Assembly: GCA_046733295.1 (NCBI GenBank)
Contig: JBKPOY010000026.1
Location: forward strand, 62,001-126,000
Direction of reading: 5' to 3'
DNA length: 64,000 bases
Source of the DNA: 13-2-20CM-68-14 sp046733295
GTDB lineage: Bacteria > Actinomycetota > Thermoleophilia > Gaiellales > Gaiellaceae
Part shown: piece by piece, positions 8,646 through 16,696 of the stretch
Numbering within the stretch: the first letter of the stretch is position 1
Layout: every line of letters starts with the position of its first letter
The notes under the pieces: generated by a model
Database searches by the model: none
What the model was told of the DNA's origin: nothing
Seen by the model: the letters and a program-made list of their open reading frames with translations, nothing else
Translations under genes and position numbers: made by a program

Positions 8646-9107
8646 ATGGAGCTACGACCGTTCGTCGAAGGGCTTCAGGCCGATCTCGAGGAGATCGCGG
8701 CTGTCGGCGGCGACGACGTCGCCGAAGCCGCCCGCAGGCTGACCGGCGCGGTCGGCAAGTCCGCCGGGCTCCGTCTCCTCGACGCCCTGACCGAAGCGGC
8801 GCTCGAGGTGACGAGCCAGCTTCCGTCCGGTCACGTCGAGATCCGCCTCTCGGGTCAGGATCCGACGTTCGTCTACGTCGAGGAGAGCGACGTGGCAGCC
8901 CCGCCGCCGGGCGACGAGGTTCTCGCCGCACGGATCTCGCTGCGCCTTCCCGAGGGTCTGAAGGTCGCGATCGAAGCGGCCGCGACCCGCGAGGGCGTCT
9001 CGGTCAACTCGTGGCTCGTGCGCTCGATCGCCCGTGCCGTCAGCTCCGGCGGCGGCGGCGGGCGCCGCGGCGCAGGCAACCGACTCACCGGCTTCGGCCG
9101 GAGCTAA
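8646..9107 (+). CDS. ribbon-helix-helix (HicB/Arc-like) DNA-binding protein
   Basis: A 153-residue protein whose C-terminal part (about 100-135, ARISLRLPEGLKVAIEAAATREGVSVNSWLVRSIARAV) is a clear ribbon-helix-helix fold of the Arc/MetJ/HicB-antitoxin type. The N-terminal 90 residues are unfamiliar and may be a ligand or dimerisation domain. The extreme C-terminus is Gly/Arg-rich. No HicA-like toxin lies next to it, so I read it as a transcriptional regulator rather than half of a toxin-antitoxin pair. Immediately upstream is an inverted-repeat operator, and downstream are a 39-residue gene and a DUF4097 gene, probably controlled by it. Confidence 0.75.
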   Translation: MELRPFVEGLQADLEEIAAVGGDDVAEAARRLTGAVGKSAGLRLLDALTEAALEVTSQLPSGHVEIRLSGQDPTFVYVEESDVAAPPPGDEVLAARISLRLPEGLKVAIEAAATREGVSVNSWLVRSIARAVSSGGGGGRRGAGNRLTGFGRS

Positions 9108-9116
9108 GGAGGAGAG

Positions 9117-9236
9117 ATGTTCTTCCAGCTTCCGTTCGGACACACCGAGGTGCGCGTCGACTCGCGCGACCCGCACAAGCTCCGCCCGGCCTCGGCGCTC
9201 GAGGTCATCCGGCGCGTGCGCTCCCGCCGGTCATGA
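9117..9236 (+). CDS. 39-residue microprotein between RHH and DUF4097 genes
   Basis: ATG 9117 follows a strong Shine-Dalgarno AAGGAGG at the correct distance. The reading frame gives a 39-residue protein beginning MFFQLPFGHTEVRV and ending in an Arg-rich RRVRSRRS. Its stop overlaps the ATG of the DUF4097 gene (ATGA), so it lies in a translationally coupled chain RHH - microprotein - DUF4097. It has no membrane segment; the first half alternates like a beta strand and the last ten residues are strongly basic. Function unknown. Support comes from the ribosome-binding site and the coupling, not from homology. Confidence 0.55.
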   Translation: MFFQLPFGHTEVRVDSRDPHKLRPASALEVIRRVRSRRS

Positions 9237-10063
9237 GGCGCGAGACGTTCACGACTCCGGGCGAGGTCACGCTGGACGTGAGCCTTCCGACCGGTCGAAT
9301 CGACATCGCGACCGCGACCGGCGACACGACCGAGGTCGAGCTCGACATCCGCGGCGACGACGAGGCGCAGGAGGCCCTCGACGATGCCCGGATCGAGCTC
9401 CGGGAAGGACGGGGCGGCCACGAGGTCGTGGTGAAGGTCGAAGACCGCCGCTGGGCGCGCTTTTGGCGGCAGCTCGACATCCGGCTCGAGATTCGAACGC
9501 CCGAAGGCGCCAATCTCCGCGTCTCCACGGCCTCCGGGGATCTCCGCGCGCACGGCAAGTTCGGCTGGTTCAAGGGAGAGGTCGCCTCCGGCGACATCGA
9601 GATCGACGAGCTCGCCGGCGACGCGAAGGCCAAGGCGGCAAGCGGCAACGTGAGACTCGACCTGGTCGGGGGCTCCGCGGTCGTCAACACCGCATCGGGG
9701 GACGCGAGGCTCGGCCGCATCGACGGCGAGGCCGTCGTCAAGACGGCCTCAGGCGACGTCCTGATCGGCGACGCAGGTGCGGACATCACCGTCGCGACGG
9801 CCTCCGGCGACCAGCGGATCGACGCGGTCACCGCCGGCAGCGTCGACCTCAAATCGGCCTCCGGCGACATCAGGATCGGCATCCGGGAGGGATCGAATCT
9901 CTGGGTCGATGCCCGTGCCATGAGCGGGGAACTCAGCTCGGAGCTCGCGCTCGGGGACGAGCCTCCCGCCGAAGACGCGCCGCTGGTCGAGCTTCGGGCC
10001 GCGTCGATGAGCGGGGACATCGAGGTCGTCCGGGCGCCGGCGGCGAGCGAGGTGGCGCGCTAG
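9233..10063 (+). CDS. DUF4097-family beta-strand repeat protein
   Basis: A 276-residue protein with the repeating S-G-D/N/E turn typical of DUF4097 (putative adhesin) beta-helices. TASGDLR, VASGDIE, AASGNVR, TASGDAR, TASGDVL, TASGDQR, SASGDIR and two MSG variants recur about every 19-20 residues from residue 100 to the end. There is no signal peptide or membrane segment, so it is probably cytoplasmic or needs another export route. Such proteins are often encoded with small regulators, here an RHH protein and a microprotein. The stop codon shares the palindrome CTAG with the stop of the convergent DUF1360 gene. Confidence 0.8.
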   Translation: MRRETFTTPGEVTLDVSLPTGRIDIATATGDTTEVELDIRGDDEAQEALDDARIELREGRGGHEVVVKVEDRRWARFWRQLDIRLEIRTPEGANLRVSTASGDLRAHGKFGWFKGEVASGDIEIDELAGDAKAKAASGNVRLDLVGGSAVVNTASGDARLGRIDGEAVVKTASGDVLIGDAGADITVATASGDQRIDAVTAGSVDLKSASGDIRIGIREGSNLWVDARAMSGELSSELALGDEPPAEDAPLVELRAASMSGDIEVVRAPAASEVAR

Positions 10064-10533
10064 TCCGCTTCGAGCTCGTTCGCCTTCGCCTTCAGGGAAG
10101 CGAAGCCGGCCTGGAGGAAGTCGTTCAGGCCGGCGCCGGCGAGGGTCCAGGTCAGCACCCGCCCGAAGCGCGGGGCGAGCACCTGTGTTGCGCCGAGCGC
10201 GCCGGCGACCCACGTGCCGATGCAGCGACTGCAGGTGACCAGCTCGCCGATCGCCTGCCGGACATCGCCGCTCCCCACGGGCTCCTCGTCGCCGGCATGC
10301 GCCTCACCCTCGACGAACGGCTCGCGCAGGAAGCTCGTCACCTCGTCGCGTGAGATCGTTCGCGCGGCCTTGAACGTGGCCAGTCCGAGCGCGAACAGGT
10401 CGAGCGTCGTGTGCTCCTGAGGGTCGCGGCCCAGCGCGCGGGCAAGCAGCCCGGCCGCCGCCAGCCCGCCTGCGAAGGTGCCCATGATCGCGGCGTAGGC
10501 GGCGTGGGGCGGGCCTGCTGTACGGGCAGACAT
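10060..10533 (-). CDS. DUF1360 family membrane protein
   Basis: A 157-residue minus-strand protein. It carries the DUF1360 hallmark: a paired-cysteine motif (here LVTCSRCIGTWVAG, about 98-111) leading into a membrane helix, preceded by a conserved FxLGLATFKAARTISRDEVTSFLREPF segment. Two or three membrane-spanning stretches are visible. DUF1360 proteins occur in spore formers and actinobacteria but have no defined biochemical role. It converges on the DUF4097 gene with overlapping stops and diverges from uvrB with about 20 bp between starts. Confidence 0.75.
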   Translation of the reverse strand: MSARTAGPPHAAYAAIMGTFAGGLAAAGLLARALGRDPQEHTTLDLFALGLATFKAARTISRDEVTSFLREPFVEGEAHAGDEEPVGSGDVRQAIGELVTCSRCIGTWVAGALGATQVLAPRFGRVLTWTLAGAGLNDFLQAGFASLKAKANELEAD

Positions 10534-10539
10534 CGCAGC

Positions 10540-10545
10540 TAGCCT
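10540..10545 (+). promoter_or_regulatory. -10-like hexamer before uvrB
   Basis: TAGCCT ends 8 nt before the preferred GTG start of uvrB. It supports GTG 10554 rather than the in-frame TTG 10545, which would overlap the hexamer. No LexA-type palindrome is seen here, unlike uvrA. Confidence 0.4.
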
Positions 10546-10553
10546 TGTTCGCC

Positions 10554-12554
10554 GTGGCGGAGTTCAAAACATCCGACGCCTACCGGCCGACCGGCGACCA
10601 GCCGGAGGCGATCGAGATCCTGTCCCAGGGACTGGAGGCCGGCGAGCGATATCAGACAATGCTCGGCGCGACGGGCACCGGCAAGACGGCGACGATGGCC
10701 TGGACGATCGAGCAGGTCGGGCGGCCCGCGCTCGTAATCGCCCACAACAAGACGCTTGCGGCCCAGCTCTGCAACGAGCTACGGGAGTTCTTCCCGCACA
10801 ACGCCGTCGAGTACTTCGTCTCGTACTACGACTACTACCAACCGGAGGCGTACGTCCCGCAGGCCGACCTCTACATCGAGAAGGACTCGTCGCAGAACGA
10901 CGACATCGCGCGGCTGCGGCTCGCCGCCACCTCGGCGCTCTTCACGCGCCGCGACGTCGTCGTCGTCGCCTCCGTCTCCTGCATCTACGGCCTGGGCTCG
11001 CCGGAGGAGTGGCGCGAGCGCGTGCTGATCCTGAACGTGGGGGAGGAGCACGACCGCGACCTCGCGCTGCGGAAGCTGATCGACAGCCAGTACGTCCGCA
11101 ACGACTCGGTACTCGGCCGCGGCCGCTTCCGGGTCAAGGGCGACGTCGTCGAGGTTCAGCCCGCCAACCAGGAGACCGCTTATCGCGTCTCTTTCTTCGG
11201 AGACGAGGTCGAGCAGATCAGCCATTTCGACCCGCTCACGGGCGAGATCTACGCGCACCTGGACAACGTCGCGATCTGGCCCGCCACCGAGTACGTCACC
11301 TCGCGCCCGACGATCGAGCGCGCGGTCGACGACATCCGGCACGAGCTCGAGCAGCAGGTCAAGCACTTCGAGGCCGAGAACCGGATGCTCGAGGCCCACA
11401 GGATCCGCCAACGGACCGAGTACGACCTGGAGATGCTGCAGGAGCTGGGCTTCTGCAACGGGATCGAGAACTACTCACGCATTCTCGAGGGCCGCGCGCC
11501 GGGAACCCATCCGTTCACGCTGCTCGACTATTTCCCGAATGACTTCGTCGTCTTCGTGGACGAATCGCACCAGACAGTCCCGCAGCTCGGCGGCATGTAC
11601 GAGGGCGACCGCTCGCGCAAGCAGACCCTCGTCGACTACGGCTTCAGGCTCCCCTCCGCGCTCGACAACCGGCCGCTCCGCTTCGACGAGTTTCTCGACA
11701 AGGTGGAGCAGATGGTGTTCGTCTCGGCGACGCCGGGCCCGTTCGAGCTCCGCCACTCCACGCGCATCGCCGAGCAGCTGATCAGGCCGACGGGGATCGT
11801 CGACCCCGAGGTCGAGCTGCGCGCGACGCGCAACCAGATCGACGACCTCCTGAACGAGATTCGCCGGCGCGAGGAGGCCGGCGAGCGCGTCCTCGTCACG
11901 ACGCTGACGAAGAAGATGGCCGAGGACCTGACCGACTACCTGCTCGAGTCGGGCGTGAAGGCGCGCTACCTGCACTCGGAGGTGGACACGCTCGAGCGAA
12001 TCCAGATCATCCGGGAGCTGCGCCTCGGCGACTACGACGTGCTCGTGGGCGTCAACCTGCTCCGCGAAGGGCTCGATCTGCCCGAGGTGTCGCTCGTGGC
12101 GATCCTCGACGCCGACAAGGAGGGCTTCCTCCGCGGCAAGACCGCGCTCATCCAGACGATCGGCCGGGCCGCCCGGAACACGAACGGCAAGGTCCTCATG
12201 TACGCCGACAAGCTCACCGAGGCGATCAAGGGCGCGCTCGACGAGACGAATCGCCGCCGTGCGAAGCAGCTCGCGTACAACGAGGAGCACGGGATCACCC
12301 CGGAGTCGATCTCGAAGGGGGTCTCGGACATCGCGGAGTTCCTCGCGCTCGAGTCGCCGACCGTACCGGGACGCCGCCGGCGCAGCGACCGGAAGGTCGA
12401 GGGTCTCAGCGCGGAGGAGCTCGAGCGCCTCGTCGTCACGCTCGAGGAGGAGATGTTCACCGCCGCCGAGGAGCTGCGCTTCGAGTACGCGGCGAAGCTG
12501 CGTGACGAGATCAAGGACCTCCGCCGCGAGCTCCTCACCGCGGCCGAGGCGTGA
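10554..12554 (+). CDS. uvrB: excinuclease ABC subunit B
   Basis: A 666-residue UvrB, the damage-verifying helicase-like subunit of nucleotide excision repair, which is loaded by UvrA and recruits UvrC. Visible motifs are Walker A GATGTGKTAT, the beta-hairpin YYDYYQPEAYVP that clamps damaged DNA, the DEAD-like FVDESHQTVPQ, motif V NLLREGLDLPEVSLVAILDADKEGF and motif VI QTIGRAARN. The C-terminal UVR domain (LEEEMFTAAEELRFEYAAKLRDEIKDLRREL) binds UvrC. Length is normal. uvrA lies 5 kb downstream on the same strand; uvrC is not in the window. Confidence 0.97.
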   Translation: MAEFKTSDAYRPTGDQPEAIEILSQGLEAGERYQTMLGATGTGKTATMAWTIEQVGRPALVIAHNKTLAAQLCNELREFFPHNAVEYFVSYYDYYQPEAYVPQADLYIEKDSSQNDDIARLRLAATSALFTRRDVVVVASVSCIYGLGSPEEWRERVLILNVGEEHDRDLALRKLIDSQYVRNDSVLGRGRFRVKGDVVEVQPANQETAYRVSFFGDEVEQISHFDPLTGEIYAHLDNVAIWPATEYVTSRPTIERAVDDIRHELEQQVKHFEAENRMLEAHRIRQRTEYDLEMLQELGFCNGIENYSRILEGRAPGTHPFTLLDYFPNDFVVFVDESHQTVPQLGGMYEGDRSRKQTLVDYGFRLPSALDNRPLRFDEFLDKVEQMVFVSATPGPFELRHSTRIAEQLIRPTGIVDPEVELRATRNQIDDLLNEIRRREEAGERVLVTTLTKKMAEDLTDYLLESGVKARYLHSEVDTLERIQIIRELRLGDYDVLVGVNLLREGLDLPEVSLVAILDADKEGFLRGKTALIQTIGRAARNTNGKVLMYADKLTEAIKGALDETNRRRAKQLAYNEEHGITPESISKGVSDIAEFLALESPTVPGRRRRSDRKVEGLSAEELERLVVTLEEEMFTAAEELRFEYAAKLRDEIKDLRRELLTAAEA

Positions 12555-12582
12555 CCGAGCTGCCCGCGGCTAGATTCACCGC

Positions 12583-12867
12583 GTGACGCTCGGCTTCATC
12601 CTCTTCCTGCTCGTCTGGGGGTTCATCGTCGGCGGCCTCGCCCGCCTCGCGGTTCCCGGCCCGGACCCGATGCCGATCTGGATGACGATCGGGCTCGGGC
12701 TCGCGGGCTCGATTCTCGGCGGAATCGTCGGGCGCCTGCTTTTCGGTTCGCCGGGCGGCTTCTTCCTGGCCTTCCTGTTCGCCGTCCTGCTCGTAATCGC
12801 GTATCGCCGATACGTGCAGCACAGGCCCGTCTGGGGACCCGGAGCGCACCAGCCGCCGAGGTCGTAG
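12583..12867 (+). CDS. GlsB/YeaQ/YmgE-type small membrane protein
   Basis: A 94-residue hydrophobic protein with three predicted membrane helices and the family pattern G-G-L-A-R-L (residues about 17-22), followed by a GLAGSILGGIVGRLLFG helix. This matches the transglycosylase-associated/GlsB stress-membrane-protein family, whose molecular role is unresolved. GTG 12583 is chosen because TAGATT ends 6 nt upstream. It is followed by a second, shorter member of the same family 36 bp later, so this is a local duplication or paired arrangement. Confidence 0.7.
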   Translation: MTLGFILFLLVWGFIVGGLARLAVPGPDPMPIWMTIGLGLAGSILGGIVGRLLFGSPGGFFLAFLFAVLLVIAYRRYVQHRPVWGPGAHQPPRS

Positions 12868-12903
12868 AGGTTTTCTCCCCGATCGTGGGGAAATACCCGT
12901 GCC

Positions 12904-13146
12904 ATGGAATGGGTATGGCTCATCATCGTTGGTGCGATCGTTGGTGCCCTCGGCCGCCTGCTTCACCCCGGGCGTGACCCGATGGGCTGGATCGTCACGA
13001 TCCTCGTCGGCATCGCATCCCTGGTAATCGCCGGCCTGATCTTCAATGGTTTCTGGGCGTTCGTCGTTGGCGTGATCGTCGCGATCATCCTCGTTGCGCT
13101 CATCGGCCGCTTCTTCGGGAGCCGCGCTGCTCCCGCGGGGATCTAG
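12904..13146 (+). CDS. GlsB/YeaQ/YmgE-type small membrane protein
   Basis: An 80-residue membrane protein with three hydrophobic stretches. It starts MEWVWLIIVGAIVGALGRLLHPGRDPMGW, where GALGRLL-PG corresponds to the conserved cytoplasmic loop of the GlsB/YeaQ family, also present in the preceding 94-residue gene. The two are probably paralogs. Its stop overlaps by 4 bp the stop of the convergent metallophosphoesterase gene. Stress-related expression is known for some family members but nothing here shows it directly. Confidence 0.7.
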   Translation: MEWVWLIIVGAIVGALGRLLHPGRDPMGWIVTILVGIASLVIAGLIFNGFWAFVVGVIVAIILVALIGRFFGSRAAPAGI

Positions 13147-13964
13147 GCAGGTTCGGTCTGTAGGGGCTCATCGCCTCTCGGGAATCTTCGAGTGGCGATG
13201 AGCCCCCAGTCTTTCTCGCGCCAGACGTAGGTCGACACGAGCAGCGAGTCGTCGTACGCCTCGTAGACATGGAGGCCTCGCGCCTCACCGCGGCGGTTCG
13301 GACGCGGCTGGCCGAGACCGGGTGCGATCGACACCGTCGCTCCGCGGAGGCTGCCCGGCGCGACCTCGAACTCGTGTCGCTCCGCCACCGCCGCTTGGTG
13401 GATGTGACCCGCGAGGATCAGCTCCGCCCCGGCATCGACCAGCTCGGCGAGGACGTGGCTGCGCCTCGCGACGGGCTTCTTCCGCGACCGCCAGGGCGCT
13501 CCTATCAGGTGGTGGTGCAACGTCACGACCCTCAGCGCCCCCGCGGGCGCTTCCTGGAGCAGGCCGGCTGCCCGCTCGAGCTGATGCGACCGGACGCCGC
13601 CCGACTGGTGTCGCCAGGGCCGAACCGAATTCAGGCCGACCACGAAGAGGTCGTCACCGCGGTGGATCGGCTCCGTGGTCTGCCAGTGGCGTTCGAACTC
13701 GCGAAAGGGGCGGGTGAACCGCGCCGGGAAGGTGTAGGGGATGTCGTGGTTGCCCGGGATCGCCAGAACCGGGCGTCCGAGCCGCTTCAGGAAGGCCGCC
13801 GCGTGGTCGTGTTGCTCGGGGCGGCCGCGGTGGGTGAGGTCGCCGCTTGCGATGATCAGATGGGGGTCTGCACGGCCGATCAGGAGGGTCAAAGCGCGCT
13901 CGATATCGGGGTCTTCGACCGTGCCGGTATGGAGATCCGAGAGGTGGAGGAGCCGCGCTGGCAC
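13143..13964 (-). CDS. calcineurin-like metallophosphoesterase
   Basis: A 273-residue enzyme with the complete metallophosphoesterase motif set: HLSDLHTG (about 7-14), SGDLTHRG, PGNHD, LHHHLI and GHIHQ. These ligands hold a dinuclear metal centre that hydrolyses phosphodiesters or phosphomonoesters. The short HLSDLH start and overall length resemble the cyclic-nucleotide-phosphodiesterase/Icc group, but the substrate cannot be assigned. No signal peptide. It diverges from the 79-residue gene at 13994, their -10-like hexamers lying back to back between 13974 and 13986. Confidence 0.85.
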   Translation of the reverse strand: MPARLLHLSDLHTGTVEDPDIERALTLLIGRADPHLIIASGDLTHRGRPEQHDHAAAFLKRLGRPVLAIPGNHDIPYTFPARFTRPFREFERHWQTTEPIHRGDDLFVVGLNSVRPWRHQSGGVRSHQLERAAGLLQEAPAGALRVVTLHHHLIGAPWRSRKKPVARRSHVLAELVDAGAELILAGHIHQAAVAERHEFEVAPGSLRGATVSIAPGLGQPRPNRRGEARGLHVYEAYDDSLLVSTYVWREKDWGLIATRRFPRGDEPLQTEPA

Positions 13965-13973
13965 CGGCGAAGC

Positions 13974-13986
13974 AGGCTAGTACACT
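13974..13986. promoter_or_regulatory. back-to-back divergent -10 hexamers
   Basis: TAGCCT reading on the minus strand (13979-13974) and TACACT reading on the plus strand (13981-13986) are separated by one base. They end 9 nt and 7 nt before the metallophosphoesterase GTG and the 79-residue gene's GTG. Both transcripts would be leaderless, and the two polymerases could not bind together. Confidence 0.4.
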
Positions 13987-13993
13987 GAGTTAC

Positions 13994-14233
13994 GTGCCCG
14001 ACGAATCCACCGAGATCTTCGACGATCTCTACCTGGGGCTGCGCGCCGGTGGTGCCATGCGGAAACAACGGCGAGGCGAGCCGCTCACGACCGAGGAGCA
14101 GGAGGTCCTCGGCCGCTGGCAGCGGCTTTCCCGTGTCCGCAAGGCGGCCGCGGTCGGAGCCTTCGGCATAGGGACGTTCGGCCTCGGGTTCACGCTCGGC
14201 GGCCTGATCTTCGGCAAGTGGCGTAAGGCCTAG
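13994..14233 (+). CDS. small single-TM protein, unknown function
   Basis: A 79-residue protein. Residues 1-50 are soluble and charged (EIFDDLYLGLRAGG... TTEEQEVLGRWQRLSRVRK). The C-terminal third is one Gly-rich membrane segment (AVGAFGIGTFGLGFTLGGLIFG) closing with KWRKA. I recognise no family. GTG 13994 follows a TACACT hexamer by 7 nt. Its stop codon lies inside the palindrome AGGCCTAGGCCT (14226-14237) just before the convergent AI-2E-type gene. Confidence 0.5.
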   Translation: MPDESTEIFDDLYLGLRAGGAMRKQRRGEPLTTEEQEVLGRWQRLSRVRKAAAVGAFGIGTFGLGFTLGGLIFGKWRKA

Positions 14234-14239
14234 GCCTAG

Positions 14240-15301
14240 CTAGCCCTCGGCGTCCTGGGCGGGGAAGAGCACCGCCGGGACGTCCTCCTTGGCGGGATCC
14301 TTGTCGCGGACGATCACGTCGACGAGCGTGACCAGGACCGCTGCAATCGGGACCGCGAGCAGGATGTAGACCCCGCCGAGGAGAAGGCCGATCGCAGTCA
14401 CCGCGACGAGCACCACGAGCGGGGACAATCCGACGGCGTGCCCGAGCACGCGCGGGATGACGATGTAGTCCTCGAACAGCCGCACGCCGAGCACGGTCAG
14501 GCCGGCGGCGAGCGCGACCCCCACCGAGACGGTCAGGCCGACGCCGACCGCGACCGCGCCGGCGGCAAGGGGCCCGATGACGGGGATGATCTCGACGATC
14601 CCGGCGAACATGCCGAGGAGCAGCCAGAAGGGCAGGCCGATCGCCCAGAACGCGAGCGAGAGGACGACGCCCACGAACGCGATCAGGATCAGCTGGCCGC
14701 GGACGAAGGCGCCGAGCTTCGCGTCGATCAGATCCCACGTGTCCCGGACGACCTTCCGGCGCCGGCGAGGAAGGAGCGAGAGGACGACCCGCATCGCCCG
14801 CTCGCGCTCGAAGATCCAGTACGCGGCGACGGCGAACGTGAAGAAGATGCCGACGAGAACCTCGAAGGCGGTCTTCGTCACCGTCACGGAGGCGTGGAAG
14901 ACCGAACCGGCCTCTGGCAGCTCCTCGAGTCGCTTCTGGATCGCCGTGAGGATCTCGTGCTTGATGCCGGTCGAATGCTTCGCGGCGCTCTCGAGCTCGC
15001 TGCTCGAGGTGGGAACCGTCCCGATCGCGTCGCTCACCTGGGTGATCGCCCGGGGCACCACGAGCCAGAGGAAGAGAGCGACAAACGCGGCGAAAGCGAG
15101 GTAGTGGATCGCGAGGCCTGCGCCGCGCGGCACCCGTCGCTCGTTGAGCCAGTCGATTCCGGGTCGCATCGCCGCGGCGATCACGAGCCCGAGGAAGAGG
15201 AGCGAGATCAGTACGCGCAGCTTCCAGAGCGCGATGGCGACGACGAGGATGCCGAGGACGACGAGCGTCGCGACGGCGGCCTTGCGGGCGGTTCCTCCCA
15301 T
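14240..15301 (-). CDS. AI-2E family transporter (PerM/TqsA-like permease)
   Basis: A 353-residue polytopic membrane protein with about eight hydrophobic segments. It shows the family signature in its second half: WDLIDAKLGAFVRGQLILIAFVG, then FWLLLGMFAGIVEIIPVIGPL and LFEDYIVIPRVLGHAVGLSP. Proteins of this family export autoinducer-2 in E. coli (TqsA) or act as Na+/H+ or other exporters elsewhere, so the substrate is open. ATG 15301 is preferred to an upstream TTG because GGGAGAAG precedes it at ribosome-binding distance. It diverges from the PH-domain gene, with only 17 bp between starts. Confidence 0.88.
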   Translation of the reverse strand: MGGTARKAAVATLVVLGILVVAIALWKLRVLISLLFLGLVIAAAMRPGIDWLNERRVPRGAGLAIHYLAFAAFVALFLWLVVPRAITQVSDAIGTVPTSSSELESAAKHSTGIKHEILTAIQKRLEELPEAGSVFHASVTVTKTAFEVLVGIFFTFAVAAYWIFERERAMRVVLSLLPRRRRKVVRDTWDLIDAKLGAFVRGQLILIAFVGVVLSLAFWAIGLPFWLLLGMFAGIVEIIPVIGPLAAGAVAVGVGLTVSVGVALAAGLTVLGVRLFEDYIVIPRVLGHAVGLSPLVVLVAVTAIGLLLGGVYILLAVPIAAVLVTLVDVIVRDKDPAKEDVPAVLFPAQDAEG

Positions 15302-15318
15302 CTCTTGCTTCTCCCGCT

Positions 15319-15801
15319 GTGACGGTCCGCGCAAACTCCGCAGGATGCGTGGCGGGCGCGACGAAACGCTCGCTCGTGCGCCGCAACCCGCGCGAACACG
15401 TGCACCTCGACGCCCGCCGGCACGGCGTGGTGCTGATGCCCGCGCTCCTGCGCGGGTTCCTGATCGCCTGCGCCGGGGGCTTCCTGGCCTCGCTCGGGTG
15501 GCCCCTGCAGCTGGTGGGCGCCGTGCTCGTCGCCGCCGCGGCGGTTCTCTCGCTCCGCGCCGTCTGGAGCTGGGAGCGGACGCGCGTAATCGTCACGGAC
15601 GAGACGGTCGCGCTCGTTCGCGGCACGCTGCGCAGACGCACGGCGGCCGTCCGGCTCGACCGAGTCGGTGCGGTCGAGCTCGATCAGAGCCTGCTGGGCC
15701 GCGTCCTCGGCTACGGGACGCTGATCGCGGGTCCGCTCGAGATCACATACGTCCCGCAGCCCCGGAGCGTCTACGGCCTGGTCGAGAGCCTCAGCCCATA
15801 G
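15319..15801 (+). CDS. PH domain-containing membrane protein
   Basis: A 160-residue protein with two adjacent membrane helices (about 40-78) and a C-terminal bacterial PH (bPH2) domain. The domain runs from ERTRVIVTDETVALVRGTLRRRTAAVRLDRVGAVELDQSLLGRVLGYGTLIAGP to about residue 150. The succession V(I)TDE, RxxxVxLDRV and LGRVLGYGTL is the typical YdbS/YdbT-like core. Function unknown beyond membrane association. It ends 10 bp before an ABC-2 exporter, whose own -10-like TAGGCT overlaps the stop region. Confidence 0.75.
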   Translation: MTVRANSAGCVAGATKRSLVRRNPREHVHLDARRHGVVLMPALLRGFLIACAGGFLASLGWPLQLVGAVLVAAAAVLSLRAVWSWERTRVIVTDETVALVRGTLRRRTAAVRLDRVGAVELDQSLLGRVLGYGTLIAGPLEITYVPQPRSVYGLVESLSP

Positions 15802-15811
15802 GCTGCGGCGC

Positions 15812-16696
15812 GTGATCGAGGTCGCGAACCTGACGAAGCGCTTCGGCCGCGCGACCGCGGTCGACGACTTGAGCTTCACCATCCCGCGCGGGCGGATCAC
15901 CGGCTTCCTGGGCCCGAACGGCGCCGGAAAAACCACCACGCTGCGGATTCTGCTCGGGCTCGCGCTCCCGACGAGCGGGCGCGCGGCGATCGCGGACAGG
16001 CGCTACCGGGAGCTCCAATCGCCGCTCGAGACGGTCGGCGCAGTGCTCGAGGCCTCCAACTACCACCCGGCGCGCAGCGGCCGCAACCAGCTGCGCGTGC
16101 TCGCGAGCGCGGCCGGAATCCCAACAGGACGTGTAGACGAGGTGCTGGAGGAGGTCGAGCTGACTGCCGCGGCTAAGCGGAGAGTCGGCGGCTACTCGCT
16201 GGGAATGAGGCAGCGGCTCAGCGTCGCGGCGGCCCTGCTCGGCCGGCCCGAGCTTTTGATCCTCGACGAGCCGGCCAACGGGCTCGACCCGGAAGGGATC
16301 CGCTGGCTTCGCACCTTCCTGCGCGCATTCGCCGACGAGGGCGGGACGGTGTTCGTCTCCAGCCACGTGCTGGCCGAGGTCGCGCAGATCGCCGACGAGG
16401 TGGTGATCATCCATCGAGGGAAGCTCGTCGTCCACGACGAGGTCACGCAGCTGACGGCTCGGGCAACCGGTGCGACCCGCGTCCGCTCACCGCGGGCCGG
16501 TGAGCTGCTCGAGCGGCTGCGCGCGGCGGGCATCGAGGGCGAGGCGGTCGCCGACGGGCAGCTCGCAATTCACGCGCCGCCCGAGCGCATCGGCGACCTT
16601 GCCGCCGAGAGTGGGATCGCGCTCCACGAGCTCGTCGCCGAGACCGGCACGCTCGAGGAGGCGTTTCTCGAGCTCACGGGAGACCCTGCACCGTGA
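15812..16696 (+). CDS. ABC transporter ATP-binding protein (ABC-2 exporter type)
   Basis: A 294-residue ATPase of the drug/lipid/antibiotic exporter type. It has Walker A GPNGAGKTTT (about 34-43), a YSLGMRQRL signature variant, Walker B ELLILDEPANGLDP, and H-loop SSHVLAEV. An 80-residue C-terminal extension (about 205-294) is usual in the CcmA/DrrA group. It energises the ABC-2 permease encoded directly downstream, whose GTG overlaps its stop. Substrate unknown; self-resistance or lipid export are both possible. TAGGCT 7 nt before GTG 15812 may be its -10. Confidence 0.9.
   Translation: MIEVANLTKRFGRATAVDDLSFTIPRGRITGFLGPNGAGKTTTLRILLGLALPTSGRAAIADRRYRELQSPLETVGAVLEASNYHPARSGRNQLRVLASAAGIPTGRVDEVLEEVELTAAAKRRVGGYSLGMRQRLSVAAALLGRPELLILDEPANGLDPEGIRWLRTFLRAFADEGGTVFVSSHVLAEVAQIADEVVIIHRGKLVVHDEVTQLTARATGATRVRSPRAGELLERLRAAGIEGEAVADGQLAIHAPPERIGDLAAESGIALHELVAETGTLEEAFLELTGDPAP

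Noticed and set aside
8646..9236. HicB-like RHH gene plus small gene as a toxin-antitoxin module
   Set aside because: The 39-residue product has no HicA-like double-stranded-RNA-binding fold or catalytic His, and the RHH protein has a long unrelated N-terminal domain. A regulator is the better reading.
10500..10560. SOS box upstream of uvrB
   Set aside because: No CGAAC-N4-GTTCG or close variant is found; only a -10-like TAGCCT is present.
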